NCBI RefSeq assembly: GCF_003151135.1
Contig: NZ_QEQK01000009.1
Coordinates: 110,513-174,512, forward strand
Reading direction: 5' to 3'
DNA length: 64,000 nt
Origin: Abyssibacter profundi
GTDB taxonomy: Bacteria; Pseudomonadota; Gammaproteobacteria; Nevskiales; OUC007
The notes beneath the pieces were generated by a model, which saw only the letters and a program-made list of their open reading frames with translations, was not told the DNA's origin and did no database searches. The translations under genes and the position numbers were made by a program. Of this stretch, positions 36,771 through 45,905 are shown in pieces (within the stretch, counting starts at the first letter, position 1; each line of letters begins with the position of its first letter).

Positions 36771-38135
36771 CTATTCCGTTGCCTCGAAGGCACCGATGTC
36801 ACAGCCAAAATCGGCGTCACGCGCCACGCCGCGCTGATCGCGAAGCGTGCAGGTCGCCGGGTTGCCGGCGCCTCGCGCGGGGCTTGCGGGCATGAGAGCC
36901 AAGGTGTCGGTTGGCCCGCCATGGTTGGCGAGTTCGCCCAACATGGGCTCCAGAGCGACCAGATCGCCGGCCTGATCAAGGCCGCAACTGCCGTCGGAAT
37001 CCAGGTTGTGCCCCTGGGACAGAATGCGGGACAGGCCCACGGTGGCCAGGCAATCACCCTGCGCCACCTCAGCCACGTTGTGGGCGATGATCGTGTTTTC
37101 GAGAATGACGTCGAAATGAGGAACCGCAAGCGCACCGGTCACCGGGTCGGGGAGCGCATCGACATAGGCTGTATCGAAATGCAGCCCTGCACCGCCATCG
37201 TGGGCCTCGTTAAAGGCAATGGTGGAATTGCGGATGACGGTGCCGATGCCGCGGATATCCACCCCACCTCCCTGAGCGAAGGTGAACGGCACCCCCGTCC
37301 CCATGAGCACGGGATCCGCCAGGCCCAGGGCTTTGTTATGGCTAATGGTCGAGTTGGTGATCGTGCCGCGGGTGTCGATGCGGATTCCGCCAGCCTGTCC
37401 CTTGGCAATATTGTGGCTGACCGTGCTGTCGTTCAGCGTCAGGCTGCCCATGGGGTTAACGAAAATTCCACCGCCACCGCTCGACTGGTTGCCATAGATA
37501 TGGACGCGCTCAAGCACGAGATGCGCCTGGGCGTAGATCCCGCCGCCCATGGTATTGCCGGCTCCGCCGGTGATGCTCAAATCGGTCAGACGGCTGTCGG
37601 CGCCACGCGACAGCTCGAAAACCCGGTCGAGCTGCTGCCCGTCGATCAAGGTTTCGCGCGCACCGGCGCCGTGAATGCTCATCGGTGCCGCAATATTCAG
37701 TGAGCCGGTGGCGTCGCTGGCGACAATCGGCCGGGCCAGCACATCACCCAACCCGACATCTCCAGTCGATAAGGCATTCGGCAGGCTGAGCGCATAAACG
37801 CCCGGCGGGAGCAGAATCGTATGCGGCTCGCCAGTGGCATTCACGACGCTCGCACTGGCCTCCATGATGGCCGCACGCAAGCTGCAAACGCCCTCGGCCG
37901 AGGCACAAACACCATCACCGGGGTTCGCGTCCACTTGGTCCAGTTCGCTGTCGACCCGCAAGGCATGCTCGAAGGCATCGTCCGCTGCACTCACCGGCTG
38001 GCCGGCCGCGGTACCTGGCTGTCCCGTGCCGCCACATCCAGCGAGCCCAATGGCCAGCAGCGCCGTACAGATCGGCTGCAACACCCGTTCAGCACCCAGC
38101 GAGTCCGTGACACGCCGCTCCGTTCCGTGATTCAT
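36771..38135 (-). CDS. CSLREA-type right-handed beta-helix lipoprotein (copy 1)
   Basis: 454 residues. Lipobox LAGC with Cys34, then a CSLREA-like start (RVDSELDQVDANPGDG; CSLRAAIMEASA), beta-helix repeats (NSTISHNKALG, STVSHNIAKGQAGGIRID, NSTIAFNEAHDGGAGLHFD) and the anchor-Q tail (LGELANHGGPTDTLALMPASPARG). The layout is the same as that of the following gene, so this is a tandem duplication that has since diverged. It is divergent from a TetR gene, with two palindromes covering its promoter, and should be the first gene of the operon. Confidence 0.88.
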   Translation of the reverse strand: MNHGTERRVTDSLGAERVLQPICTALLAIGLAGCGGTGQPGTAAGQPVSAADDAFEHALRVDSELDQVDANPGDGVCASAEGVCSLRAAIMEASASVVNATGEPHTILLPPGVYALSLPNALSTGDVGLGDVLARPIVASDATGSLNIAAPMSIHGAGARETLIDGQQLDRVFELSRGADSRLTDLSITGGAGNTMGGGIYAQAHLVLERVHIYGNQSSGGGGIFVNPMGSLTLNDSTVSHNIAKGQAGGIRIDTRGTITNSTISHNKALGLADPVLMGTGVPFTFAQGGGVDIRGIGTVIRNSTIAFNEAHDGGAGLHFDTAYVDALPDPVTGALAVPHFDVILENTIIAHNVAEVAQGDCLATVGLSRILSQGHNLDSDGSCGLDQAGDLVALEPMLGELANHGGPTDTLALMPASPARGAGNPATCTLRDQRGVARDADFGCDIGAFEATE

Positions 38136-38212
38136 GTCGATCGTCTCCGTTTTGTTGTTATCCGGATGTCTAGTACGCGGCCCCCGCGCACACGCTCCGG
38201 TTTTGCCTCCTG

Positions 38213-38256
38213 GTCACCACTTGGTGACTCGACATCGAAAGTAACCAAGTGGTGAC
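38213..38256. promoter_or_regulatory. Double palindromic TetR operator
   Basis: Two 16-bp palindromes with centres 28 bp apart: 38213-38228 (gtcacca-ct-tggtgac, perfect 7-bp arms) and 38241-38256 (gtaacca-ag-tggtgac, one mismatch). They lie between the lipoprotein gene and the divergent TetR gene, and the second overlaps the -10 box of the lipoprotein promoter. This is the geometry expected of a TetR dimer pair controlling both directions. Confidence 0.75.
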
Positions 38257-38267
38257 TCCAGTGTCAA
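38239..38267 (-). promoter_or_regulatory. Sigma70-type promoter of the beta-helix lipoprotein operon
   Basis: On the minus strand ttgaca (38262-38267) is followed after exactly 17 bases by ttactt (38239-38244). The -10 box sits inside the second palindrome, so repressor binding would block it. The lipoprotein start is about 105 bases downstream. Confidence 0.6.
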
Positions 38268-38317
38268 TCTGATCTAGCCTTGGAATCTGCGTTCCACCGA
38301 ATGTGCAGGAGCACACC

Positions 38318-38995
38318 GTGCCCGCCCAGGCGACATCGCCCTCCGGACCCGCCACGTCGACTTCACGCACCGCAGCGCCCAGCGGTCGCGAGCGCCTGCT
38401 GCGCGCCGCCCTCAAGCTCAGCGCTCAGCGCCGCTCCATCGCCAACATCGGTTTACGAGAACTGGCCCGGGAAGCCGGTTTGCACCACACCGCGATCTAT
38501 CGGCATTTCAAGTCCGTCGACGATGTGGCGACCACGTTGGTGCACACACTGTCCAGCCAGTTGAGAGCAGACCTGCGGCGCACGCGACGTGCGGCGGTGG
38601 AGGATGGCCAGGACATGATCCGGGCATCGACGCAGCGATACTTTGACTATGTGCTACAGCACCCACAGGGCGTCATCTTCTGTGCACGAGAAGTGCACGG
38701 CGCCCTGCCCACTCTGCGTCAGGCACTCCAAGCCATGCTGGATGATTTTGCGATGGACAGCGCGGATGACCTGGCCGAACTCACCCCCGAGTTGGAGCTG
38801 CCTGACCGTGAGACGGTGCTGGTGCTCACTCGCCTGATCGCGGAGCACACGCTATATGCCGCCATGGATTATCTGGAACATCCCGGACAGCGCGCGCAGA
38901 TCGTGAACCGCGCCACGCTGTTTTCCGAGTGGTTGATCGCAGGCGCCAGCCGGCCTGCTGCGGCGCCAACGCCACGGAGCAAGCCGGCGGGTTAA
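38318..38995 (+). CDS. TetR-family regulator
   Basis: 225 residues from the GTG at 38318, chosen because aggag lies 6 bases upstream; a GTG at 38303 would put the ribosome site inside the gene. A polar N-terminal arm of about 25 residues leads into the HTH (RERLLRAALKLSAQR, then LRELAREAGLHHTAIYRHFKSVDDVA). The C-terminal ligand domain is helical, with no recognised ligand signature. It is divergent from the beta-helix lipoproteins and most likely binds the paired palindromes between them. Confidence 0.88.
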   Translation: MPAQATSPSGPATSTSRTAAPSGRERLLRAALKLSAQRRSIANIGLRELAREAGLHHTAIYRHFKSVDDVATTLVHTLSSQLRADLRRTRRAAVEDGQDMIRASTQRYFDYVLQHPQGVIFCAREVHGALPTLRQALQAMLDDFAMDSADDLAELTPELELPDRETVLVLTRLIAEHTLYAAMDYLEHPGQRAQIVNRATLFSEWLIAGASRPAAAPTPRSKPAG

Positions 38996-39186
38996 CCCAT
39001 TCCGTCATGGGTTTCGGCAGTCCCCCCATGCAATCCGCTTCGGATCATCCACGGGAGTCGCCACGGCCCATGTCATCCGTCGCTGGGCGACCGATTCGGA
39101 CGCCCCGGCCACCCCGTTGGACAGGCCTTGGGTGCGTCCGGCCCCATGCAGTCCTGGCTGATGAGGCCGGCCGATCTGCCGGGCGG

Positions 39187-42100
39187 CTAGCGCCGGCGCC
39201 GGCGCATGGCCACGCCGGCCAGCCCCAGCCACAACAACACCGGCATCGCAACGGCGCCCCCGGCACCGCTGCGCGCCGACGGCGTGACCGGGTTCTCTCC
39301 ATCCGGGGGCTCGGGTGCGTTCGGGTTATCAACCACCACGGTCACGAGATTGCTCCAAGCCGAATCAATGGCGGTCGAGCCCACCGGCAACCGCGTGCGC
39401 ACGCGGTAGCAATACATCCCACTGGGTTGATCCGTGACGGTGTATGACAGCGCCGGAGTCGCGGTGACCCGATCCGACCAACTGGAGTTGGTGACGGCGA
39501 TATTGTCGATGTACCAGCCCGCCGGCTGCCCGACATTGTAGGCATCGCTGGTCAGACGGAAGCGCAGCCGGATCGACTGTCCGGCATAGGCGGAGAGGTC
39601 CACGCTGCGCGTGCCGTCAAAAACGTCGGCCGGTGTCAGGCCGCCCGGCCCGGTGTAGGTCGCCACCGTGCTGAAGTCGCCACCATCGGCACTCACCTCC
39701 ACCAGCCCGAAATCGTAGCCGGACTCCAGGCCCTGCCGTGTGGTAAAGGTCAGCATCGACGAGTGATCGGCGGGGATCTCCAGGCTGCCGATCATGGTGA
39801 GGGCCTCATCCTGTGCGGCTCCGTTCGGCACGTAGTAGGCCGTGCTGCCATCAGCCGGGTTGGGCTGAGACTGCCACTGTGGACTGCCGCTCCACCGGGC
39901 ATTGGTGCCGGCAACCAACGGATCATCCGCGGCGTCGACAAAATCCGCCGTGCAGGCGCTGGTCTGCTGCAGGGTGTCCGGGCCAACCGCAGAGTCGGGC
40001 CGCGTCCAGCTCAGCGTGTACTCGCCGTCCGTATCCGGTTCGCTGTAGTCATCCTCCAACGCGAGCACCGGCACGCCGCCCACATCCTGGCTGCAGTCCG
40101 GGAAAATTTCGGTGGCAACCGTCGCGGTCGCCGGCTGGCCAGGCACCGGGCGGTCGGCCGTTACCCCTTCCAGCGAGGTCACAACAAAACGCAGCGCCTC
40201 GGGTAACTTCCAGAGCCCATCGGGTCCATCCGGGTCCGGGTAGTTGTCGATATGCGTACAGCCATTGAATGTCGGCCGCGCCAGGGTAAAGGCCGCATCG
40301 CTGAAGTCCGGCGAATCATTGCCGGGATCGGGCACGGCATCGACGATGGTCTGGCCCGGATGATCCGCCGCACCCGTGTTGCCAAAACTGTGCTGCCGGT
40401 CGGAGTACACCAGCGAGACACCGCCCTCCCAGTTGGGACTGCCGCGGTCGGACTGTTCAAGGCCGTCGTAATCATTGCTGATACGGCTGCGCAGCTCGAG
40501 AAAGTACGCATGCTCGGTATCGGTGCCCAGCTCGGTGCTCACCCGCTGCCAACCATCGGGGAATAGCCGGTTTTCCTCGGCATCCGTGTCGAAATCGCTG
40601 TCGTAGACCACCGCGTCATCGGCCGTGATGCGAATGTCGTCGATGAACCAGCCACGCTGTACCGCCGCCGCATCGGTGAAGTAGGCAAAGCGCAGCATGA
40701 TGCTCTGCCCGGCATAGGCCGTCAGGTCAAACTGGTCTTCGATGAAGCCGTGGTCGGGCGAGGCCGGGTAAGTCGCCTCCAGCCGGTTCGGATTGGCCAG
40801 GGTGTTCCCCCCACCGGCGTAGACCCCGGTGATGCCGTTGTCCAGCTGCGCAAAACAGCCGACGTTGTTGGGGTTGTAGCTGTTGTTGATGGTCGTGCCG
40901 TTAGCCGACGGCAGCGTGGACCAAGTCTGCCCCCCATCGCTGGACACCAGCACAAAGGCGTAGTCCCAGTCCCATTCGATTTCGTACAGCGAATTGAAGG
41001 TCAGCGTCACGTTGCTGGCGCCGGCATGCTGGGCCAGGTCAGGTAGGAACACATCGAGCTTGTGACTACCGTCCGGCGGGCACCCGAAATCGTTGCCGGC
41101 CCCCGAGAACCAGGCGTTGGCGCCAGAGGGCACCTGCTCGATCAGCAGGTCGGTTGGCAGGTCGAGCCGATAGGCATCGGCGTTGTGAATCCCCGGCCCG
41201 GTCAACACGTATGGCGTGCCATCCGGCCGACGCCAGTGGATTTCGCCAGTGTCGTACTTGGATTCGCGCAGCGTGATCTCACCGCCCTCCAACACCCGCG
41301 GCACGATCCAGCCCAGGAAGGCCCGCGCGTACACCGTCATGTACTGGAAGTAGTCCGATCCCATCAGCTCCCAGCGGCCCATGGCGTCGAAGCTGGTGCT
41401 GTAGAAATCCGGCAGGCCCAGCGAGTGCCCGTATTCATGCGCCACCACGGAGACCGCTTCGACCGCATCCTCGGGATTCACGTTGTACGGCCCCACGACG
41501 ACGTAAACCGGAATCCCCGTATCCGTGGTTGTGAATTCCTTCCGGGATTCGTCCGTATAGAACAGCGGCTCGCCGAAATGCGTGGTCAGCTGGTCATTGG
41601 AAACATAGCCCGACACACCGTTTTCATCGGTGTAGTAGTAGCGGACGTCCGACTTGTGCGGCCAGATGTTGTTCGGCCCGGTCGGGTCGGTGCAGCCATG
41701 CCCGCCGCAGCCCGCGAACATGACATTAAAGAAATCGACGACGCCATCCTTGTCGGTATCGAAAGCGTTGTAGTCGATGTCCGGATCTGCCAACGATGCG
41801 GCGTCGTAGACAATCTTGGCCGTCGGCCCGCAACCGTCATCAATACTGCCCACCGGAGCGCCCGTCAGTGCGGTGCCTCCACTATCCGACCCGTAGTACC
41901 CCTGGGTGCCCGGCAGCAGATACCAGCCGTCTTCCACCCGGTTCGCGTAAGCCGGCGTCCCATGCAGATCCGCCACCGTGGTGCCGGTGCAACTGCCATT
42001 GGGGTCCATGGTCGAGAATTTGTGCGAATACCCAGGGTCGAAGGCCTGTGTGCCGCTGCCCGACGGCGGGCTCACCGTACCGATGGGATATAGCTGACCA

Positions 42101-42807
42101 AAGGACATGTCCTGGAACAGCTGCCATAAGGATTCGCCGCTCTCGCGGGAATTCACCGCCTCGGACAAGGCCTCGGCCGTGTGGTTGCCGGTGCAGCCCG
42201 GGTACGGGTCATCCACTCCAACGCAGTGCTTGATGTCCTGGTACTGGACCATGACCAGCGGGAACGGCCGATCACCGAACCGTGCTGACTCCAGCGTCGT
42301 GACCTTCGGGCCATGTGTCCGCAAAGCCAGCGCATCGCCAGCCACGGGCGTCACCACCACATCGGCCGACAAGTCCTTCCACATGACTTCGGGATCTTCA
42401 TCCAGAGACTTGCCCCGGGCCTCGATCACGATTTGCCCGGCCTCGCCCGCCGCCAGCGGGCCCAAGGTGAAGCGCAAGGGCGCGCCGACAGATCCGTCAC
42501 CGCCGGCCGCGACCGGCGACGAAGACACCAGCACCGCCGCCTCGTTCAGCGTGACCTCAATGCCCGCGCCCGCCACGGCCGCATCGGCGCGGTAGCGAAT
42601 CACCAGCGGATAAGCACCGCCTGGCGGCACCCAGCCGGCGTTGGTAAACACCTTGGCCTGGACGAACAGATCCGCCGCAGTGCCCTCGTTGTTCACCGGC
42701 GTGAACGGCGGCGCCACCACCGGTTCACCAGCAGCTGAGATCACGGCGACAAAGCCGGCGAGAAGCGTCGCGAACATCGCGCGAACAAAAGATGAGACAG
42801 TCGGCAC
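39187..42807 (-). CDS. Secreted M6-family metalloprotease with GlyGly-CTERM-like tail
   Basis: 1206 residues from a GTG at 42807 with cagggg 8-13 bases before it; the longer upstream frame lacks a signal peptide at its start. Signal peptide (FVRAMFATLLAGFVAVISAAG), then a pre-domain, then the immune-inhibitor-A-like M6 domain with zinc motif H457-E-Y-G-H461 followed by SLGLPDFYSTSFDAMGRWELMG. Several jelly-roll/MAM-like segments follow (YAGQSIMLRFAYFTD; YAGQSIRLRFRLTSD) and a fibronectin-like end. The C terminus (SGAGGAVAMPVLLWLGLAGV then six basic residues) is a GlyGly-CTERM-type sorting signal, expected to be cut by rhombosortase after type II secretion. Confidence 0.9.
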   Translation of the reverse strand: MPTVSSFVRAMFATLLAGFVAVISAAGEPVVAPPFTPVNNEGTAADLFVQAKVFTNAGWVPPGGAYPLVIRYRADAAVAGAGIEVTLNEAAVLVSSSPVAAGGDGSVGAPLRFTLGPLAAGEAGQIVIEARGKSLDEDPEVMWKDLSADVVVTPVAGDALALRTHGPKVTTLESARFGDRPFPLVMVQYQDIKHCVGVDDPYPGCTGNHTAEALSEAVNSRESGESLWQLFQDMSFGQLYPIGTVSPPSGSGTQAFDPGYSHKFSTMDPNGSCTGTTVADLHGTPAYANRVEDGWYLLPGTQGYYGSDSGGTALTGAPVGSIDDGCGPTAKIVYDAASLADPDIDYNAFDTDKDGVVDFFNVMFAGCGGHGCTDPTGPNNIWPHKSDVRYYYTDENGVSGYVSNDQLTTHFGEPLFYTDESRKEFTTTDTGIPVYVVVGPYNVNPEDAVEAVSVVAHEYGHSLGLPDFYSTSFDAMGRWELMGSDYFQYMTVYARAFLGWIVPRVLEGGEITLRESKYDTGEIHWRRPDGTPYVLTGPGIHNADAYRLDLPTDLLIEQVPSGANAWFSGAGNDFGCPPDGSHKLDVFLPDLAQHAGASNVTLTFNSLYEIEWDWDYAFVLVSSDGGQTWSTLPSANGTTINNSYNPNNVGCFAQLDNGITGVYAGGGNTLANPNRLEATYPASPDHGFIEDQFDLTAYAGQSIMLRFAYFTDAAAVQRGWFIDDIRITADDAVVYDSDFDTDAEENRLFPDGWQRVSTELGTDTEHAYFLELRSRISNDYDGLEQSDRGSPNWEGGVSLVYSDRQHSFGNTGAADHPGQTIVDAVPDPGNDSPDFSDAAFTLARPTFNGCTHIDNYPDPDGPDGLWKLPEALRFVVTSLEGVTADRPVPGQPATATVATEIFPDCSQDVGGVPVLALEDDYSEPDTDGEYTLSWTRPDSAVGPDTLQQTSACTADFVDAADDPLVAGTNARWSGSPQWQSQPNPADGSTAYYVPNGAAQDEALTMIGSLEIPADHSSMLTFTTRQGLESGYDFGLVEVSADGGDFSTVATYTGPGGLTPADVFDGTRSVDLSAYAGQSIRLRFRLTSDAYNVGQPAGWYIDNIAVTNSSWSDRVTATPALSYTVTDQPSGMYCYRVRTRLPVGSTAIDSAWSNLVTVVVDNPNAPEPPDGENPVTPSARSGAGGAVAMPVLLWLGLAGVAMRRRRR

Positions 42808-43249
42808 GATGCGCCCCTGGAAACACAGATTGCGCCGGACGCTAGCAGACGGCCTTGCAATCCGGTATCCAAGCGCGCGAGCGTCATCACAACCGCGTTG
42901 GCAAGCCGTTGTTTCAATGGAGAAAACCGGTCCCGCTGCGTGCACCCCCGTCGCAGCCAAGCCCCTGTGTGGGCTTTGATTCCCGCACGCAATTAGCCAA
43001 CAGAAGACCGCCCCCCACCGACAGCGCGTCGCAGCGGGCGAGACCGCTCCGGTGATCCAGCCGCAGGTCATGCGTAGTGGCCGGACAGACCCGGGCAGCC
43101 CACTGCCGAAGGCAGTCAGCAGGACTGATGGATGACGTATGCCACCAACCCCCACGGTCTCGCTCCTTTGGCGGCGACCTGGGGCCGTTGGCAACCTGCT
43201 CCGTCAATCTTTGCGACTAGCGACCGGTCACCCTGTCCCGGCCTGTCAA
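42808..43249. other. Intergenic region, long leader of the M6 protease gene
   Basis: A 442-bp gap between the esterase lipoprotein gene end and the protease start. The minus-strand frame is open through much of it, but with no start with a ribosome site and no protein features. The segment at 43081-43220 contains short GC-rich inverted repeats but nothing I can assign to a named RNA. Confidence 0.35.
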
Positions 43250-45493
43250 TCAGTTCAGCGTGATCGACCGCGCGCTGCTGCCCTGCGGGGCACTGACCTC
43301 TTGTGTGCCCGCGTGGCTAACCAACGTCACCACGGCATCATGCGTCGAAGTGGTCGTGATCTCGATCTCCTGCCGCACGTCGATTGAGGTCGCATCCAGC
43401 CACACGGTGACACTCGCGACGCCCGTGAGATCAAGTTTCAAGCCGTTGCTCCGGTTCGGCAGATGAACCGGGTCTGTCCAGACCAAGCCACTTGCGATGT
43501 GATGGTCAGGATCGTCCCGATACTCCTGATATGTGCGCGTGGCAGGCACCGCCTTGCCCGCTGAGAGATCGAACGCATCCACCCTGCCGATCACAGCATC
43601 AGAAGCCACAGCAATCTCGGTCAACCAGTAGGCGCGGTCATGGGAGAGTCCCCACTGAGGGTTCGCGAACTCCGGATCGGCGGTATACGTGACATGCCAG
43701 GGGTAGGTAGGAGCCGGTCCGAAGCTGTCCAGGTACTCTCTTGCTGGCGCCCACTGGTCCTCGACGTAATGCCTGACATGTCCGTAGCCAGGAAAGATGC
43801 CTTGCTCGTGTCGGTAGCCGCGCTCCAGCATCGCCAAGTGGGTGGTTGACCAGTACGGCGTGCGATGGTCGGCAACACCCGACCAGAGCAGCAGCGGTAC
43901 GTGGCGATGATTGTCGAGCAACGACTCGGCGAAGGTCCCAGCAACAATGCAGAACGCGCCGTTGAACAATGCGGGGTGACGCCCCGAAGTCTTCATCGTG
44001 CCCTCTCCACCCGTCGACGGACCGCCGACCAGCAGTTGACCGAAATCTACGTTGTAAAGCGTATCGATGTGAGACAGTGCTTCGAAGACATCGAGCTCGC
44101 CTGCGTTGTTATAGCGGGTTGCGGACGGCCCACGTGCCAACGGTGCCAGCACCAGGGCGTTACGCTTCTCCCCGAATTCCAGCATGAAGTTGGGAACGCT
44201 CAACATCTGGTTATGGGTTGAAGAGCCGCCATGGAGCTGTAGAAACAGCGGCGTTGGTTCGTCGAAAGAGAAATCACTGGGTATGTACAGTCCGTAAGGC
44301 TGCACGCGACCCGCTGTCACGACAGGCCCATCCTCCAGCACGCCTTCGCCGAAATCGAAGCGCGAGCCATACACCCCGTTGATCAGGCCCGATTTCGGGA
44401 CATTCGAAAAGTCATCTTCACCCTGATCGAGCTTGAAGAAGTTGATGTCTGCGTGAAACGCAGAGATGTCCTTTCTTGCCAGCGCCTGAGCCTGGTTTGC
44501 ATCGCGCCAGTAGCCCCAGTCCGGTGACTGGTACTGCTGAAAATCTTCAAGATTGTCGACCACTGCGGTCGGCTCCAGATCCAGCAGACGCCCCCAGGGT
44601 TCCTGGTCGTGGCGGCGGAAGCCCACATCGAAGACTGGGGGCGGGTTTTGTAGGAAGGCGCCACCCGGATTGACCGCATCTGCACTTTCCTGAATCGCTT
44701 TGAACGCATTGGCCGCGGAGTCATAAAGGCCCGTCACAAGGTAGTGTCGCCAGGTCTCCATACCGGGGCTCAACGGCACCGTCAGCTCAATCTGGTTGCG
44801 CTCCAGATCAACCGAAGTCGTAATCGCCTGACCCTCAGCACAGCCCGAGCAGGCCGATGACAGTTCCGCACCGGTTCCCCAGGTCACAATGATGTGGTCC
44901 AGCCCCAGCGCCCCCAGTTCGCCAATTCCATAGCCCCAGTCGTGAGTGCCCGTCGAGGCATCACCGTCCGTATCAATACCGATGGCGATGGCTGTCACAT
45001 CCGGCGCAATCATCGTGTTCAGCGTAAGCCTGTACTTCAGCTGATCGCCGTCTTTGCGAACACGGAACTCCAGCAGATCAGCTGCGTTGAAGGCGTAGGT
45101 AGCCGTATCGGTCGGGTAATGCAGCCCGCCACCAGACCTATACAGCGCGCCGCCTGTATGTGGCCGGCTCGTAGGTTCTCCTGTCGCTGCGCCGAAATCG
45201 TCGAAAATGAACCCCTGGTAGACATACTCGCCCTGCGTATAGGCGCTGGCACCCATCACATACAGCGGATCCGCTTGCCAGACACCGACGTTCTGGAATG
45301 GCGGCGCCAGCGGCGCATCCTCGTACAAGAACGCGGGACCAGGCCCCGGAGGCAATAGTTTTTGGCCCGGGTCAGCGCCGGCATCCGGGCCACCGGCCAT
45401 CGGGCCCTGGCCTGTCTGCTGGTCGGGGCCGGTACCGCCGGTACAACCGGACAACACCAGTAACGCCACTGCACAGTGTCGAATCCACATCAT
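43250..45493 (-). CDS. Lipoprotein with DOMON-like N domain and alpha/beta hydrolase (esterase) domain
   Basis: About 747 residues. The start at 45493 (or 45490) is preferred to the ATG at 45505, because the ribosome site gaggaga lies just inside the longer frame. Lipobox LVLSGC (Cys17). Residues about 40-290 are strand-rich, with AIAIGIDTDGDASTGTHDWG, resembling DOMON/glucodextranase C-terminal carbohydrate-binding folds. Residues about 380-600 form an alpha/beta hydrolase: FLQLHGGSS oxyanion loop, nucleophile Ser493 in GGPSTGG, and HVRHYVEDQW near the catalytic His. No family name fits the whole. A surface-anchored esterase or depolymerase is inferred. Confidence 0.82.
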   Translation of the reverse strand: MMWIRHCAVALLVLSGCTGGTGPDQQTGQGPMAGGPDAGADPGQKLLPPGPGPAFLYEDAPLAPPFQNVGVWQADPLYVMGASAYTQGEYVYQGFIFDDFGAATGEPTSRPHTGGALYRSGGGLHYPTDTATYAFNAADLLEFRVRKDGDQLKYRLTLNTMIAPDVTAIAIGIDTDGDASTGTHDWGYGIGELGALGLDHIIVTWGTGAELSSACSGCAEGQAITTSVDLERNQIELTVPLSPGMETWRHYLVTGLYDSAANAFKAIQESADAVNPGGAFLQNPPPVFDVGFRRHDQEPWGRLLDLEPTAVVDNLEDFQQYQSPDWGYWRDANQAQALARKDISAFHADINFFKLDQGEDDFSNVPKSGLINGVYGSRFDFGEGVLEDGPVVTAGRVQPYGLYIPSDFSFDEPTPLFLQLHGGSSTHNQMLSVPNFMLEFGEKRNALVLAPLARGPSATRYNNAGELDVFEALSHIDTLYNVDFGQLLVGGPSTGGEGTMKTSGRHPALFNGAFCIVAGTFAESLLDNHRHVPLLLWSGVADHRTPYWSTTHLAMLERGYRHEQGIFPGYGHVRHYVEDQWAPAREYLDSFGPAPTYPWHVTYTADPEFANPQWGLSHDRAYWLTEIAVASDAVIGRVDAFDLSAGKAVPATRTYQEYRDDPDHHIASGLVWTDPVHLPNRSNGLKLDLTGVASVTVWLDATSIDVRQEIEITTTSTHDAVVTLVSHAGTQEVSAPQGSSARSITLN

Positions 45494-45905
45494 CTGTCTC
45501 CTCATGAGTCCACGGCTACGTCGAGGTCGTCCATGCGAACCCGATCGGCCGTGAATACGTTTGTCTGATACGACCGTATTCCTGAAGTGAAGGAGATGTC
45601 AAGATCGGGTAACGGCCTGCGGATGGGCAGGCAAAATGACGACTCGGCAGGCCCGACAGTCGGGTTTGCACCAACCGGAAAGAAGGTGGCGGGTGTGGCT
45701 GCAGCGCAGCTGCGCACAGACGCCAGTCGTCGCGGTGGCGATTGCCTCCGCTGGTGGATAAACGAAACGATGCCCCGAGGAGAGCCCCCCGCGGCGTGGC
45801 CGTGTCGGTTGCAATCTCTAGGACCCGGCGAATCGAAGACCACGCGCGAGTCGCACAGAGCCCAGGCCCGGCGCGAGACCTGGTCGCGTCGAGCCCCAGT
45901 GGACG
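45494..45905. other. Intergenic region upstream of the esterase lipoprotein gene
   Basis: A 412-bp gap between the TetR gene (45906) and the esterase gene. It holds the candidate promoter/operator at 45553-45602. The rest (45610-45900) has no good open frame with a ribosome site, and nothing else is seen. Confidence 0.4.
45553..45602 (-). promoter_or_regulatory. Candidate promoter overlapped by an inverted repeat, for the esterase gene
   Basis: A perfect 7-bp inverted repeat gaatacg - 15 bp - cgtattc spans 45553-45581. On the minus strand ttgaca (45597-45602) lies upstream; with 17-18 bp spacing the -10 region (tacggt) falls on the near arm of the repeat. A repressor bound here would block transcription of the esterase gene, which starts about 60 bp further. 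The adjacent TetR gene is a candidate repressor. Confidence 0.5.

Noticed and set aside
42808..43194. Upstream extension of the M6 protease by about 130 codons
   Set aside because: The extension lacks a signal peptide at its start and would bury the real signal peptide; the GTG at 42807 has a ribosome site.
43165..43215. Possible cyclic-di-GMP (GEMM-I) riboswitch in the M6 protease leader: cgcaaag followed by caggttgcc on the minus strand
   Set aside because: The two pieces are in the right order, but the 5' GCAAACC-type half and the intervening helices are missing and the spacing is too short. A covariance search with the GEMM-I model would decide.
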